DNA of 16,655 bases from Bacteroidota bacterium (GTDB taxonomy: Bacteria; Bacteroidota; Bacteroidia; Cytophagales; Cyclobacteriaceae): assembly GCA_003242315.1 (NCBI GenBank), contig QGUY01000062.1, positions 1 through 16,655 of the forward strand, written 5' to 3'. The position numbers were made by a program, and so were the translations under genes. The notes under the pieces are model-generated. The model was not told the origin of the DNA, ran no database searches, and was given only the letters and a program-made list of their open reading frames with translations. The number at the start of each line of letters is the position of its first letter. Within the stretch, counting starts at the first letter, position 1. Shown in pieces: positions 1 through 6,640 of the stretch.

Positions 1-1
1 C

Positions 2-1642
2 ACGTCTGAACGAAAATTCGTCAAGGATAACAAGGTCGCCTATCTGGTAAAAGGAAGCTTCCGGCACGACTCCGGCTACATGAGGATCACCACGCAGCTC
101 ATCCATGCGGAAGACAACCGCGTCCTGTGGGCCGAACGGTATTCCGAAAAAATGGAAGAGGTCTTCCACATTCAAAGCGACATCGCACAACGTATTGTCA
201 GCACGCTTTCGCGACAAATTGATCATACGATACTTTCAGCAGCGCGACGCAAGCCGGTAACCAATCTCGATGCCTACGATTGCTGGCTGCGAGGCATGGA
301 GCAACTGCGTCTCGGGTCCCGCGACCACGACCTCCAGGCTCGTGAGTTCTTCAATAAAGCACTCGAAATCGATCCTTACTTTACCCGCGCGTACACCGGT
401 CTTTCCCTCTCCTATTTCAACGAGTGGAGCTGCCAGATGTGGGACAAGTGGGATGAAAACGAACGTGGCGCCTATATGTACGCCGAGAAGGCGGCACAAC
501 TCGATGAAACCGATCACGTCGCCCAGATGGTTCTTGCGAGAACGCTGCTGTACAGAAAACGATACGACCGCGCGAGACAACACGTTAGAAACGCTCTCGA
601 CCTCAACAGCAACGACGCCGACTGCTTGGTGCAGCTTTCGATGACGCTCGCATTCCTCGGCGAATTGGAAGAAGCGGAACAACTCTACAAGAAAGCCGTG
701 CGCCTTAATCCCGGCAGAAACACATCATACAACACGTATGGCGTCTTCATATGCTTTGTAAAAGGCGACTACAGGAAAGGGATTGAACTCGCGGAACAGT
801 CGTCTTTCAGTTCAAGCTGGCTCGACTTTCCCGCTTACCTCACATTTTGTTACACGTACGACAATCAGCTCGAGAAAGCAAAGACGCATTGGCTGAAATT
901 TGTAAATGTATTCGAAAAGAAAATCAGCGGAAGGCCGTGCGAAACGGAAGAGATCGTCGACTGGCTCGTTAAAGTGAACCCTTTCCGCGATCACAGCGTC
1001 ATTGCCCGTGCCATCGATCGGATGCATAAAACGGGTGTCCTGGGTAAGCAAACGGTGACGGTCCCTACCTCCCCCAATTCCAAACCTACCCCCGCACCCA
1101 CCGCTGCTTCCGTTTTCAGAAAGGAGGGCGATGTGTGGACGCTAAGCTTTGAAGGAAAGACAGTACACTTACCAGGCCTCAAAGGCTTTAACGACATCGC
1201 GCTGCTTCTGAGTCAGCCTACGCGTGAGATTCATTGTTCGGAACTCATGGATCTGCCTGTGACGGTCGCTACCGAAGAATACGCACTCGATGACAAAGCA
1301 AAACGCGAATACAGGAATCAGATCCGAAAGCTCCAGGAAGAAATCGACGAAGCCGAACAGATGAATGATTCAGAACGCGTTGCTTCGTTGCGCGAATGCC
1401 TGGATCAGATTCTCGATCACCTTTCAAGCACCACAGATATCTACGGCCGTCCACGCAAACTTGGCTCCGCCACCGAGAAAACCCGTTCCGCGGTAACCTG
1501 GCGCATTCGCAACGCCATCAAAAAAATCGCGCAGGTACATCCTACACTCGGCGCGCATCTCACGAATTCGATTAAGACAGGGACGTATTGCTGCTATTCG
1601 CCGGAGAAGCCTTTCCAGTGGGCAGTAGGCAATGGGCAGTAG
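2..1642 (+). CDS. TPR-containing signalling/regulatory protein, 5'-truncated by the window edge
   Basis: The reading frame is open from base 2, so the protein begins upstream of the window and the visible part is 546 residues. An internal ATG at 80 is not a credible start because the family motif (YLVKGSFR..., then MRITTQLIHAEDNRVLWAERY) runs through it. This first part matches the FlgO/TolB-like segment found in many class III adenylate cyclases and CadC-like regulators with C-terminal TPRs. Numbering from that ATG, TPR-like helices cover about residues 60-280, a Pro/Thr-rich linker about 325-343, and a C-terminal domain about 345-515. That last domain (WTLSFEGKTVHL, LDDKAKREYRNQIRKL, TGTYCCYSP) resembles the C-terminal module of large ATPase/cyclase-type regulators, and it has a coiled-coil-like acidic helix in the middle. 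The N-terminal output domain (cyclase or DNA-binding) is outside the window, so the activity is unknown. The last residues and the stop codon are contributed by a GGCAGT-type repeat. Confidence 0.85.
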   Translation, partial: TSERKFVKDNKVAYLVKGSFRHDSGYMRITTQLIHAEDNRVLWAERYSEKMEEVFHIQSDIAQRIVSTLSRQIDHTILSAARRKPVTNLDAYDCWLRGMEQLRLGSRDHDLQAREFFNKALEIDPYFTRAYTGLSLSYFNEWSCQMWDKWDENERGAYMYAEKAAQLDETDHVAQMVLARTLLYRKRYDRARQHVRNALDLNSNDADCLVQLSMTLAFLGELEEAEQLYKKAVRLNPGRNTSYNTYGVFICFVKGDYRKGIELAEQSSFSSSWLDFPAYLTFCYTYDNQLEKAKTHWLKFVNVFEKKISGRPCETEEIVDWLVKVNPFRDHSVIARAIDRMHKTGVLGKQTVTVPTSPNSKPTPAPTAASVFRKEGDVWTLSFEGKTVHLPGLKGFNDIALLLSQPTREIHCSELMDLPVTVATEEYALDDKAKREYRNQIRKLQEEIDEAEQMNDSERVASLRECLDQILDHLSSTTDIYGRPRKLGSATEKTRSAVTWRIRNAIKKIAQVHPTLGAHLTNSIKTGTYCCYSPEKPFQWAVGNGQ

Positions 1643-1700
1643 GCCGGAAGTTGGCAGTACGCACCAGCCAGTAGTACGCAGTGGGGGCAGTTGGCAGGGA
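1618..1700. repeat. Degenerate GGCAGT / TTGGCAGT tandem repeat
   Basis: The block contains repeated GGCAGTAGGC, TTGGCAGT and variant units of about 7-11 bp: GGGCAGTAGGC occurs twice, then TTGGCAGTACGC, CCAGTAGTACGCAGT and GGGCAGTTGGCAGG. It begins inside the last codons of the upstream regulator and supplies its TAG stop at 1640-1642. Similar GGCAGT strings are familiar from Bacteroidota intergenic regions. A further short copy lies at 10951-10962. No coding role is evident. Confidence 0.7.
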
Positions 1701-1703
1701 TGC

Positions 1704-1738
1704 CCCTTACATCGTAAGTCTTACCCTTACGCCTTACA
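1704..1738. repeat. CTTAC(G)-type short tandem repeat
   Basis: CTTAC recurs at short spacing (CTTACATCG, TCTTACCC, TTACGCC, TTACAGG) directly after the GGCAGT block. Units are about 6-9 bp and degenerate. The block fills the rest of the gap before the methyltransferase start and probably belongs to the 5' leader of that gene. Confidence 0.5.
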
Positions 1739-1761
1739 GGGTGAAAAAACAAATTCGAACT

Positions 1762-2835
1762 ATGTGTCTTACAACAACTCATACCGATACAGCACTCGCG
1801 GATCGGCTGTTTCAGTCGACGATACAGACGCTGGAACTTTATAGTGTATATATCGGAAAGAAACTCGGACTTTATCGTGCGTTGCGCGATCCGGTGACGT
1901 GTATTGAGCTATCCCTGAAAACAGGTATCGCTGTACGCTATGCGCGTGAGTGGCTTGAGCAGCAGGCAGTAGCCGGTTTCATCGTGGCTGACGGAGAACG
2001 CGATGGATATCTGCGCAAGTATCACATTCCTGAAGAACACATCGGCGTACTCGTTGACGACACGGATCCTTCGCACGTTGCCCCCTTCGCGCAGATGCTC
2101 GTTGGCATTGCGCGCGCCCTTCCTGATGTGTTGCTCGCATACAAGGCCGGCACGGGCGTCCCTTACGAAAAATATGGACTGGACTTTCGTCAGGGACAAG
2201 GTGGCATCAACAAGCCAGCATTTAGCCATGATCTGACGTCGAGCTGGCTGCCGGCCGTTCCCGACCTGCACCAACGCCTGACTTCCGGCGACGAGGTACG
2301 TATTCTGGATGTCGGGTGTGGTGTCGGCTGGTCAAGTATCGCGTTGGCCAAGGCATATCCCAACGCAAAGGTCACGGGCATCGACATGGATGCCGGATCG
2401 ATACAGGAAGCGGCCGCACACGCTACACGCGAGCGTGTTGACGTCCGATTTCTCAACGATGATGCGTCGTACGCAACTTTCAGCGAGCCGTTCGACCTCA
2501 TCCTTATCCTGGAAACGCTGCACGACCTGTCGCGCCCCACAGCTGTACTGGAGAACCTCCGTCGTGTACTGAAGAATGATGGGTGCATCATCATTGGCGA
2601 TGAACGTGTTGCTGAGTCGTTCTTCTCGCCCGGTGATGAACTCGAGCGCATGATGTACGGCTGGAGCGTTACACACTGTCTGCCCGTTTCCATGTCGGAA
2701 CATCCGACAGAAGCTATAGGAACAGTAATCCGCCCTGCCAAGGTGATGGAGATCGCCGGACGGGCGGGCTTTAGCAAAATCGAGATACTCCCTATCGATA
2801 ACATGCTGTTCCGTTTTTATCGGCTTATCCCCTGA
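1762..2835 (+). CDS. Winged-helix SAM-dependent methyltransferase (Rv2258c-like)
   Basis: The protein has 357 residues from ATG 1762. Residues about 10-75 form a helical winged-helix-like domain (LELYSVYIGKKLGLYRAL, then YAREWLEQQAVAGF), as in the Rv2258c family and in plant-type O-methyltransferases. A class I Rossmann methyltransferase domain follows: motif I ILDVGCGVGW at 181-190 binds SAM, the acidic GIDMD is at 206-210, and DLILILETLHDL at 245-256 is the post-motif strand. The substrate cannot be read from sequence. GTG codons at 1741 and 1681 are also in frame. I prefer 1762 because 1681 lies inside the repeat block and residues coded before 1762 do not look like family sequence. No Shine-Dalgarno is obvious, which is common in Bacteroidota. 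The stop codon is embedded in a small hairpin. Confidence 0.88.
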   Translation: MCLTTTHTDTALADRLFQSTIQTLELYSVYIGKKLGLYRALRDPVTCIELSLKTGIAVRYAREWLEQQAVAGFIVADGERDGYLRKYHIPEEHIGVLVDDTDPSHVAPFAQMLVGIARALPDVLLAYKAGTGVPYEKYGLDFRQGQGGINKPAFSHDLTSSWLPAVPDLHQRLTSGDEVRILDVGCGVGWSSIALAKAYPNAKVTGIDMDAGSIQEAAAHATRERVDVRFLNDDASYATFSEPFDLILILETLHDLSRPTAVLENLRRVLKNDGCIIIGDERVAESFFSPGDELERMMYGWSVTHCLPVSMSEHPTEAIGTVIRPAKVMEIAGRAGFSKIEILPIDNMLFRFYRLIP

Positions 2836-2846
2836 GTAATCAGGGG
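2829..2846 (+). terminator. Hairpin overlapping the methyltransferase stop codon
   Basis: A perfect 7-bp stem, CCCCTGA/TCAGGGG with a GTAA loop, contains the TGA stop at 2833-2835. No U-run follows, so this is either a weak terminator or an mRNA 3'-end stabiliser rather than a textbook intrinsic terminator. Confidence 0.45.
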
Positions 2847-2885
2847 TAAGCCAAAATTTCCAACCACTCAATCAATAGATAGAAT

Positions 2886-4043
2886 ATGAAAAAAGTAATC
2901 TCAATCTTCCTCTCACTGGCTACCGCAACTCTGTATGCCGGCGGTTACGAAACCCCCACTAATCCTGGACTTAAGAAAAAAGTCAAGCTGTCGACAGGTA
3001 TCACCATGGCGTATACCGAACGCGGCAATGTAGGTGGACGTCCGGTAGTGTTCCTGCACGGTTTTACCGATACACGACGCTCTTTCGAAAGGGTGGTCGA
3101 TGAAATGTTTCGCAAGTATCATCACCTCAGATTCATCGTACCGGACCTGCGGGGCCACGGCGAAACTTCAATGCCATCGCGCAGACAGTGTGGTGGTAAG
3201 CCTGAAAACTGCTTTACTCCCGGTGCAATGGCCGAAGACGTGATAGCACTGCTGGATGAACTTGACATCGATGCTGCATACGTTGTTGGTCATTCCATGG
3301 GCAGCATTGTTGCACAAGAACTTGCACTCAACTACCCCGAACGAGTATACAGCATGGTCCTCATCGGAACGTATGCTAATGGGAAAGAAATCTCCGCCAT
3401 CGGTGATTATCTTCCTGAACTGATTAACAACTGGAAGCCCATACTGGAGACCGAACCGGATTTCACCTGGCCCTCTGACGCCTATACCATCTTGCCGGAA
3501 GACCTCGGTGTCGAAGAAACGCAGAAGCTCCGCAAGGAATGGGTAAACGAAGCCGGCGTTAGCGACGCATTTCTTGATTCCATGTGCAAGAAAACCATGA
3601 AGACTCCCCTTGGCACGTGGGTCGGTGTCACCGCGGCGTTGCGTAACGTCGATAACCGCAGAGCGCTCGAAACGGTGAAAGTACCGACGATGGTGCTATG
3701 GGCCACACAAGACCTCCTTTTTGGTAAGGAACAACAGGATCTTGTACTGGAGTCGCTTCAGACCGCATCACGTGTGAATAACACTCCGGTTGTTTTCAAG
3801 ACCTACGGAAGAACGTACCGTACCTGGGGAGAGCCGCAGACCGACCTGGGACACAACTTCCACTGGGCCGTGCCGGAACAAGTAGCTGACGACATCCTTT
3901 CGTTTATTCAGACAGGATTTCCCCGCAACACGCAGGTCTGGCTGAATCCCCACAACCCGTACGAGGTCATAGAAGCACCCGGCGCCGCCGCAATCAGCGC
4001 CTGGGGTGTCAATCGAATTCAGGCAAATCGGGAATCCAGGTAG
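2886..4043 (+). CDS. Secreted/periplasmic alpha/beta hydrolase
   Basis: The protein has 385 residues with a signal peptide (MKK, hydrophobic 4-17, probable cleavage near AGG at about 18-20). The alpha/beta-hydrolase fold is clear: oxyanion strand VVFLHGF at 54-60, PDLRGHG at 86-92, nucleophile elbow GHSMG with Ser137, probable catalytic Asp276 in WATQDLLFG, and His323 in DLGHNFHW. It belongs to the MhpC-like group of esterases, lipases and C-C hydrolases; the substrate is not predictable. It lies 50 bp after the methyltransferase and 83 bp before a GH26 glycosidase that is also exported. A role as an esterase acting on the same polysaccharide or its side chains is possible but only inferred from position. 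The C-terminal tail of about 35 residues after the last helix is family-unusual and Pro/Ala-rich. Confidence 0.88.
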   Translation: MKKVISIFLSLATATLYAGGYETPTNPGLKKKVKLSTGITMAYTERGNVGGRPVVFLHGFTDTRRSFERVVDEMFRKYHHLRFIVPDLRGHGETSMPSRRQCGGKPENCFTPGAMAEDVIALLDELDIDAAYVVGHSMGSIVAQELALNYPERVYSMVLIGTYANGKEISAIGDYLPELINNWKPILETEPDFTWPSDAYTILPEDLGVEETQKLRKEWVNEAGVSDAFLDSMCKKTMKTPLGTWVGVTAALRNVDNRRALETVKVPTMVLWATQDLLFGKEQQDLVLESLQTASRVNNTPVVFKTYGRTYRTWGEPQTDLGHNFHWAVPEQVADDILSFIQTGFPRNTQVWLNPHNPYEVIEAPGAAAISAWGVNRIQANRESR

Positions 4044-4101
4044 TACCCGATAGAGCCCGGCCTTCAAATTAGGGGTAGCGGTGAGGCAAAATTTGGATAA
4101 C

Positions 4102-4115
4102 TTGAACGCGTTCAA
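4102..4115. promoter_or_regulatory. 14-bp perfect palindrome, candidate operator for the GH26 gene
   Basis: TTGAACGCGTTCAA is self-complementary over all 14 bases and ends 11 bp before the glycosidase start at 4127. A central CG with TGAA/TTCA flanks is the general form of operators of LacI-family sugar repressors. No regulator gene of that family is in the window, so the binder is unknown. Confidence 0.45.
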
Positions 4116-4126
4116 ACCGCACAGTT

Positions 4127-5668
4127 ATGAGTTTCCTCCGCGTCGGTGTAATCGCTGTTGCACTGCTGACGTCCACCGCTGCCCTTTATGGCCAGCTTCC
4201 GAGAACAAAACCTGTAACCCCAAACGCCTCGCCCGAGGCGACGGCACTGCTGGAATATCTCCAGGACATCAGCGGTAAATTCATTCTATCGGGCCAGCAT
4301 AATTTTCCCATCTCTCGCGACCGCAATACTCGGTTCGCATCAGACTACATCGGCAAAACGCCGGCTGTCTGGAGCCAGGATTTCGGCTTTGCCGAAGACG
4401 GCGACAAGGATTCCTACCTGGCCCGACCCTCTATTGTCGAGGAAGCAATACGGCAACACAAACTCGGATCCATCATAACACTCTGCTGGCATGCTGTCCC
4501 GCCGACGGCAGAGGAGCCCGTCACATTTCAACCGCTGCCCGGTTCTGATTCGACCCGGCTTGCCAGCGTGCAAGGGCGGCTTACCGAAGCACAATTTCGC
4601 GACATACTCAAGAAAGGCACCGCCCTGCACAAACAATGGTTGAAACAAGTAGACGAAATCGCAGGCTACCTGAAACAACTGCAGGATGCCAAGGTGCCCG
4701 TATTGTGGCGTCCCTACCATGAAATGAATGGCGACTGGTTCTGGTGGGGTGGTCGCTATGAAGGAAAGTACACCACCGCCGCCTTGTACAGACAATTGTT
4801 CGACAGGTTTGTCAACCATCACAAACTCAACAACCTGATCTGGGTGTGGAGCGTCGATCGACCTACGCGTCCCGATCGCGAGTTTGCAAAGTATTATCCC
4901 GGTAATGAATATCTTGATGTCCTCGCCATCGACATCTACGGCAATGACTTCAATCAATCCTATTACGACGGGTTGATGGCGCTGTCGCATGGCAAGCCAA
5001 TCGCACTTGGCGAAGTTGGCAATCCACCTTCAACAGAAATACTCGACGCACAACCCAATTGGGCCTATTGGGTTGTGTGGGCAGGTATGGTACGCGGCAC
5101 GTCAAGAGAAAATTACCAGAAGCTGGACGACGACCCGCGTGTGTTGTTCATGGAAGACCTCGCGTACGCGGAGAGTACAAGTCTATACCGAAAAGCTTGC
5201 GGATTTGAGCCGATCGTGATTGAACGCGAGGCCGACCTCAATGGAAGCTGGGTACTTAACGAATACGAAAGCAATCTGCAGACATTCGGTCCGTCAGGGA
5301 CACCATACCGCCTCGACATTACGCACGAAGGCGATAAGCTTACTATTCGTTCGCGAACCATTGTAGAATGGGGCGATGATGATGTCGTGGAAGAAAAAAT
5401 TGTCGCCGATGGTTCTGAAACACGCTCCATCGTATACAACAACGCACCACGTGTCCAAACTGCCCGATGGTCACCCGCCCGTGACACGCTGAACGTCAAC
5501 GCCCGCGTCACGCTCTCCTGGGGCGGCCGCGAAGTGAAAGTAAAATCACACGATACGTGGGTGTTGCAACGAAAGGGAAAGAGACTTGTGATCACAAAGG
5601 TGGTTAGTTCGCCGAGAGGGACGCAGACGTCGGTGGTGGTGTATGATAAAGTGGGCAGTGAGCGATAA
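4127..5668 (+). CDS. Exported GH26 beta-mannanase-like glycoside hydrolase with C-terminal beta domain
   Basis: The protein has 513 residues with a signal peptide (hydrophobic 5-20, probable cleavage near YGQ at 21-23). Residues about 32-350 form a GH26 (clan GH-A) barrel. The acid/base signature RPYHEMNGDWFWWG places the acid at Glu199, and PIALGEVGNP places the nucleophile at Glu296. FILSGQHN at 52-59 is also typical of the family. The enzyme would hydrolyse beta-1,4-mannan or related beta-glycans outside the cytoplasm. Residues from about 368 to the end (DLNGSWVLNEYES..., repeated beta-strand pattern, DTWVLQRKGKRLVI) form an additional domain resembling a small lipocalin-like barrel, not a carbohydrate-binding module I can name. 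No SusC/SusD genes are seen nearby, so this is not an obvious polysaccharide-utilisation locus. Confidence 0.9.
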   Translation: MSFLRVGVIAVALLTSTAALYGQLPRTKPVTPNASPEATALLEYLQDISGKFILSGQHNFPISRDRNTRFASDYIGKTPAVWSQDFGFAEDGDKDSYLARPSIVEEAIRQHKLGSIITLCWHAVPPTAEEPVTFQPLPGSDSTRLASVQGRLTEAQFRDILKKGTALHKQWLKQVDEIAGYLKQLQDAKVPVLWRPYHEMNGDWFWWGGRYEGKYTTAALYRQLFDRFVNHHKLNNLIWVWSVDRPTRPDREFAKYYPGNEYLDVLAIDIYGNDFNQSYYDGLMALSHGKPIALGEVGNPPSTEILDAQPNWAYWVVWAGMVRGTSRENYQKLDDDPRVLFMEDLAYAESTSLYRKACGFEPIVIEREADLNGSWVLNEYESNLQTFGPSGTPYRLDITHEGDKLTIRSRTIVEWGDDDVVEEKIVADGSETRSIVYNNAPRVQTARWSPARDTLNVNARVTLSWGGREVKVKSHDTWVLQRKGKRLVITKVVSSPRGTQTSVVVYDKVGSER

Positions 5669-5689
5669 TAAATTTGATGCGTGCAAACC

Positions 5690-5770
5690 AACTCGATCGT
5701 GCGAGTGTCCCGGGGGTCCTTCGCCCTACGGGCTCAGGTGATTTCCATTTATCGCACGGCCTATCGAGTT
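5690..5770. repeat. Large imperfect inverted repeat between convergent GH26 and ssrA
   Basis: Left arm AACTCGAT plus CGTGCGA (5690-5704) pairs with TCGCACG (5752-5758) and ATCGAGTT (5763-5770). The 15 paired bases are interrupted only by a 4-nt bulge, GCCT. Inside the 47-nt loop there is a second hairpin, GCCC-TAC-GGGC, at 5723-5733. It sits between the 3' ends of two converging genes, so it could stop transcription in both directions. It also has the look of a mobile REP-like unit. Confidence 0.6.
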
Positions 5771-5793
5771 AGGTCAACTTCAACACATTTCCG

Positions 5794-6186
5794 TGGAGCC
5801 GGAGAGAATCGAACTCTCGTCCAGAGAAGCTGACCACGTAGTTTCTACATGCTTAGTTGCCTTTGTTTGTCGGGTGAACCAAGGCAGGCAACGGCCTCAG
5901 ATCCACCTTAGCTGCTATGTCTTAGCCGCGCTTAGCAAGCGTCACGCGGAGCAATTCTGCCTGTCGACATCGCTGAACCAGCGCCGGCAGAACGAGAGCG
6001 CTGAGCGATGATGGCCCCCCGACACTTTGTCGGGGCAAGCTCGAATCTAACACCCAGTTAGATTAAGCAGCCATGGCGTAGTTAGACTCGCCAGTTATGG
6101 TTCGGGACTATCTTTCAGGGCTCTCATCCCATGAGCCCGCATGCTTATCTACGTCATCATGAATCCTGTCAAAACCGGTCGGCCCC
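5794..6186 (-). ncRNA. ssrA: Transfer-messenger RNA (tmRNA)
   Basis: The gene is read on the minus strand. The mature 5' end, GGGGCCG, pairs with the 3' end CGGCUCC (one G-U pair) to make the alanine-type acceptor stem, and the T-arm GAGAGUUCGAUUCUCUC precedes it. CCA is not encoded: ACGG follows the stem, so the tail must be added enzymatically. The 5' part carries the typical UUUUGACAGGAUUC tRNA-like sequence. The tag frame at 6092-6063 reads GGC GAG TCT AAC TAC GCC ATG GCT GCT TAA, giving GESNYAMAA. The 8-bp helix 6044-6064 just after the tag overlaps its stop codon, and a stem at 6014-6035 is part of a downstream pseudoknot. It rescues ribosomes stalled on mRNAs lacking a stop codon and marks the product for proteolysis. 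Confidence 0.95.
6063..6092 (-). other. ssrA: tmRNA tag-peptide reading frame (GESNYAMAA)
   Basis: The resume codon is GGC and the frame ends in TAA. The coded tag is GESNYAMAA, to which the tmRNA-borne alanine is added in front. The C-terminal AMAA replaces the commoner ALAA recognised by ClpXP/SspB-type systems. Confidence 0.88.
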
Positions 6187-6188
6187 TT

Positions 6189-6220
6189 TTTGACATTATG
6201 AATGACTAATGCGTGTCAAA
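6189..6220. promoter_or_regulatory. Inverted repeat immediately upstream of ssrA
   Basis: TTTGACA (6189-6195) and TGTCAAA (6214-6220) are exact inverted 7-mers 18 bp apart, starting three bases outside the mature tmRNA 5' end. On the minus strand the distal arm reads TTTGACA and could be the -33 element of a promoter. If transcription starts further up, the arms could form a leader hairpin marking the 5' processing site. Confidence 0.35.
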
Positions 6221-6241
6221 GAACATTTCTGAAGTAGGAGA

Positions 6242-6249
6242 CAAATATA
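6242..6249 (-). promoter_or_regulatory. Candidate Bacteroidota -7 promoter element for ssrA
   Basis: On the minus strand TATATTTG matches the Bacteroidota sigma-A -7 consensus TAnnTTTG exactly. It would give a precursor with about 50 nt of leader before the mature tmRNA. A good -33 TTTG at the right distance is not evident, so the call is tentative. Confidence 0.35.
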
Positions 6250-6262
6250 CGTCCCAGAAAGT

Positions 6263-6640
6263 TCATTTTTGGTCCTTAACTAACTGGAACGCGCTGAGCA
6301 ACTTCTTGTCCAGAGACAAGATATCCAATCTATGGGTCTTGGCCGCGGCGATAATATAACAGTCAATTAATCCAACACCCGCGGAGTAAAGCTTATGACG
6401 ATAAGAAAGTTTTCCGGCCTCGATGAACAGGTCAGACTCGTCGACCTTAGGAAGATTTCTCCAGTGGTCTAAAATGATTTTTTCCTCGCGTGAATCCCGA
6501 ACCCCCTGTAACAGTTCACCGAAAACCACGCTCAACGCCACCACTTGTTCATTCTCTAAGTGAGCAATTAGGGATTCCGCTGCGGATCCGGGAGTGCTCT
6601 TAAAATAGTCGATCCATATCGACGTATCGACCAGGATCAC
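6263..6640 (-). CDS. vapC: VapC-family PIN-domain ribonuclease toxin
   Basis: The protein has 125 residues and is a single PIN domain. The acidic active-site set is present: Asp5 in ILVDTSIW, Glu42 in the helix VFGELLQG, Asp93 in GLIDCYIIAAA and Asp111 in SLDKKL. Such toxins cleave structured RNA, typically tRNA or rRNA, using a divalent metal. The start is a GTG at 6640 whose GTGA overlaps the vapB stop by 4 nt, giving translational coupling, with GGGAGG just ahead of it. It is the downstream member of a two-gene toxin-antitoxin unit placed between ssrA and dnaX. The catalytic residues are intact, so it is probably functional. Confidence 0.92.
   Translation of the reverse strand: MILVDTSIWIDYFKSTPGSAAESLIAHLENEQVVALSVVFGELLQGVRDSREEKIILDHWRNLPKVDESDLFIEAGKLSYRHKLYSAGVGLIDCYIIAAAKTHRLDILSLDKKLLSAFQLVKDQK

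Noticed and set aside
1618..1740. CRISPR-like array
   Set aside because: Units are 6-11 bp and degenerate, with no regular spacers and no cas genes.
1681..1761. Longer start (GTG 1681) for the methyltransferase
   Set aside because: It begins inside the GGCAGT repeat and the added residues are translated repeat.
2190..2804. Minus-strand open frame of 204 codons
   Set aside because: Antisense to the methyltransferase, whose motifs are unambiguous.
4340..4990. Minus-strand open frame of 216 codons
   Set aside because: Antisense to the GH26 catalytic domain; no independent support.
5793..6011. Plus-strand open frame of 72 codons
   Set aside because: It lies entirely inside the minus-strand tmRNA gene and reads T-arm and pseudoknot sequence.
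5794..6186. Genomic-island attachment site at ssrA
   Set aside because: No integrase is present and no repeat of the tmRNA 3' end was noticed; vapBC lies on the 5' side, not the 3' side usually used.
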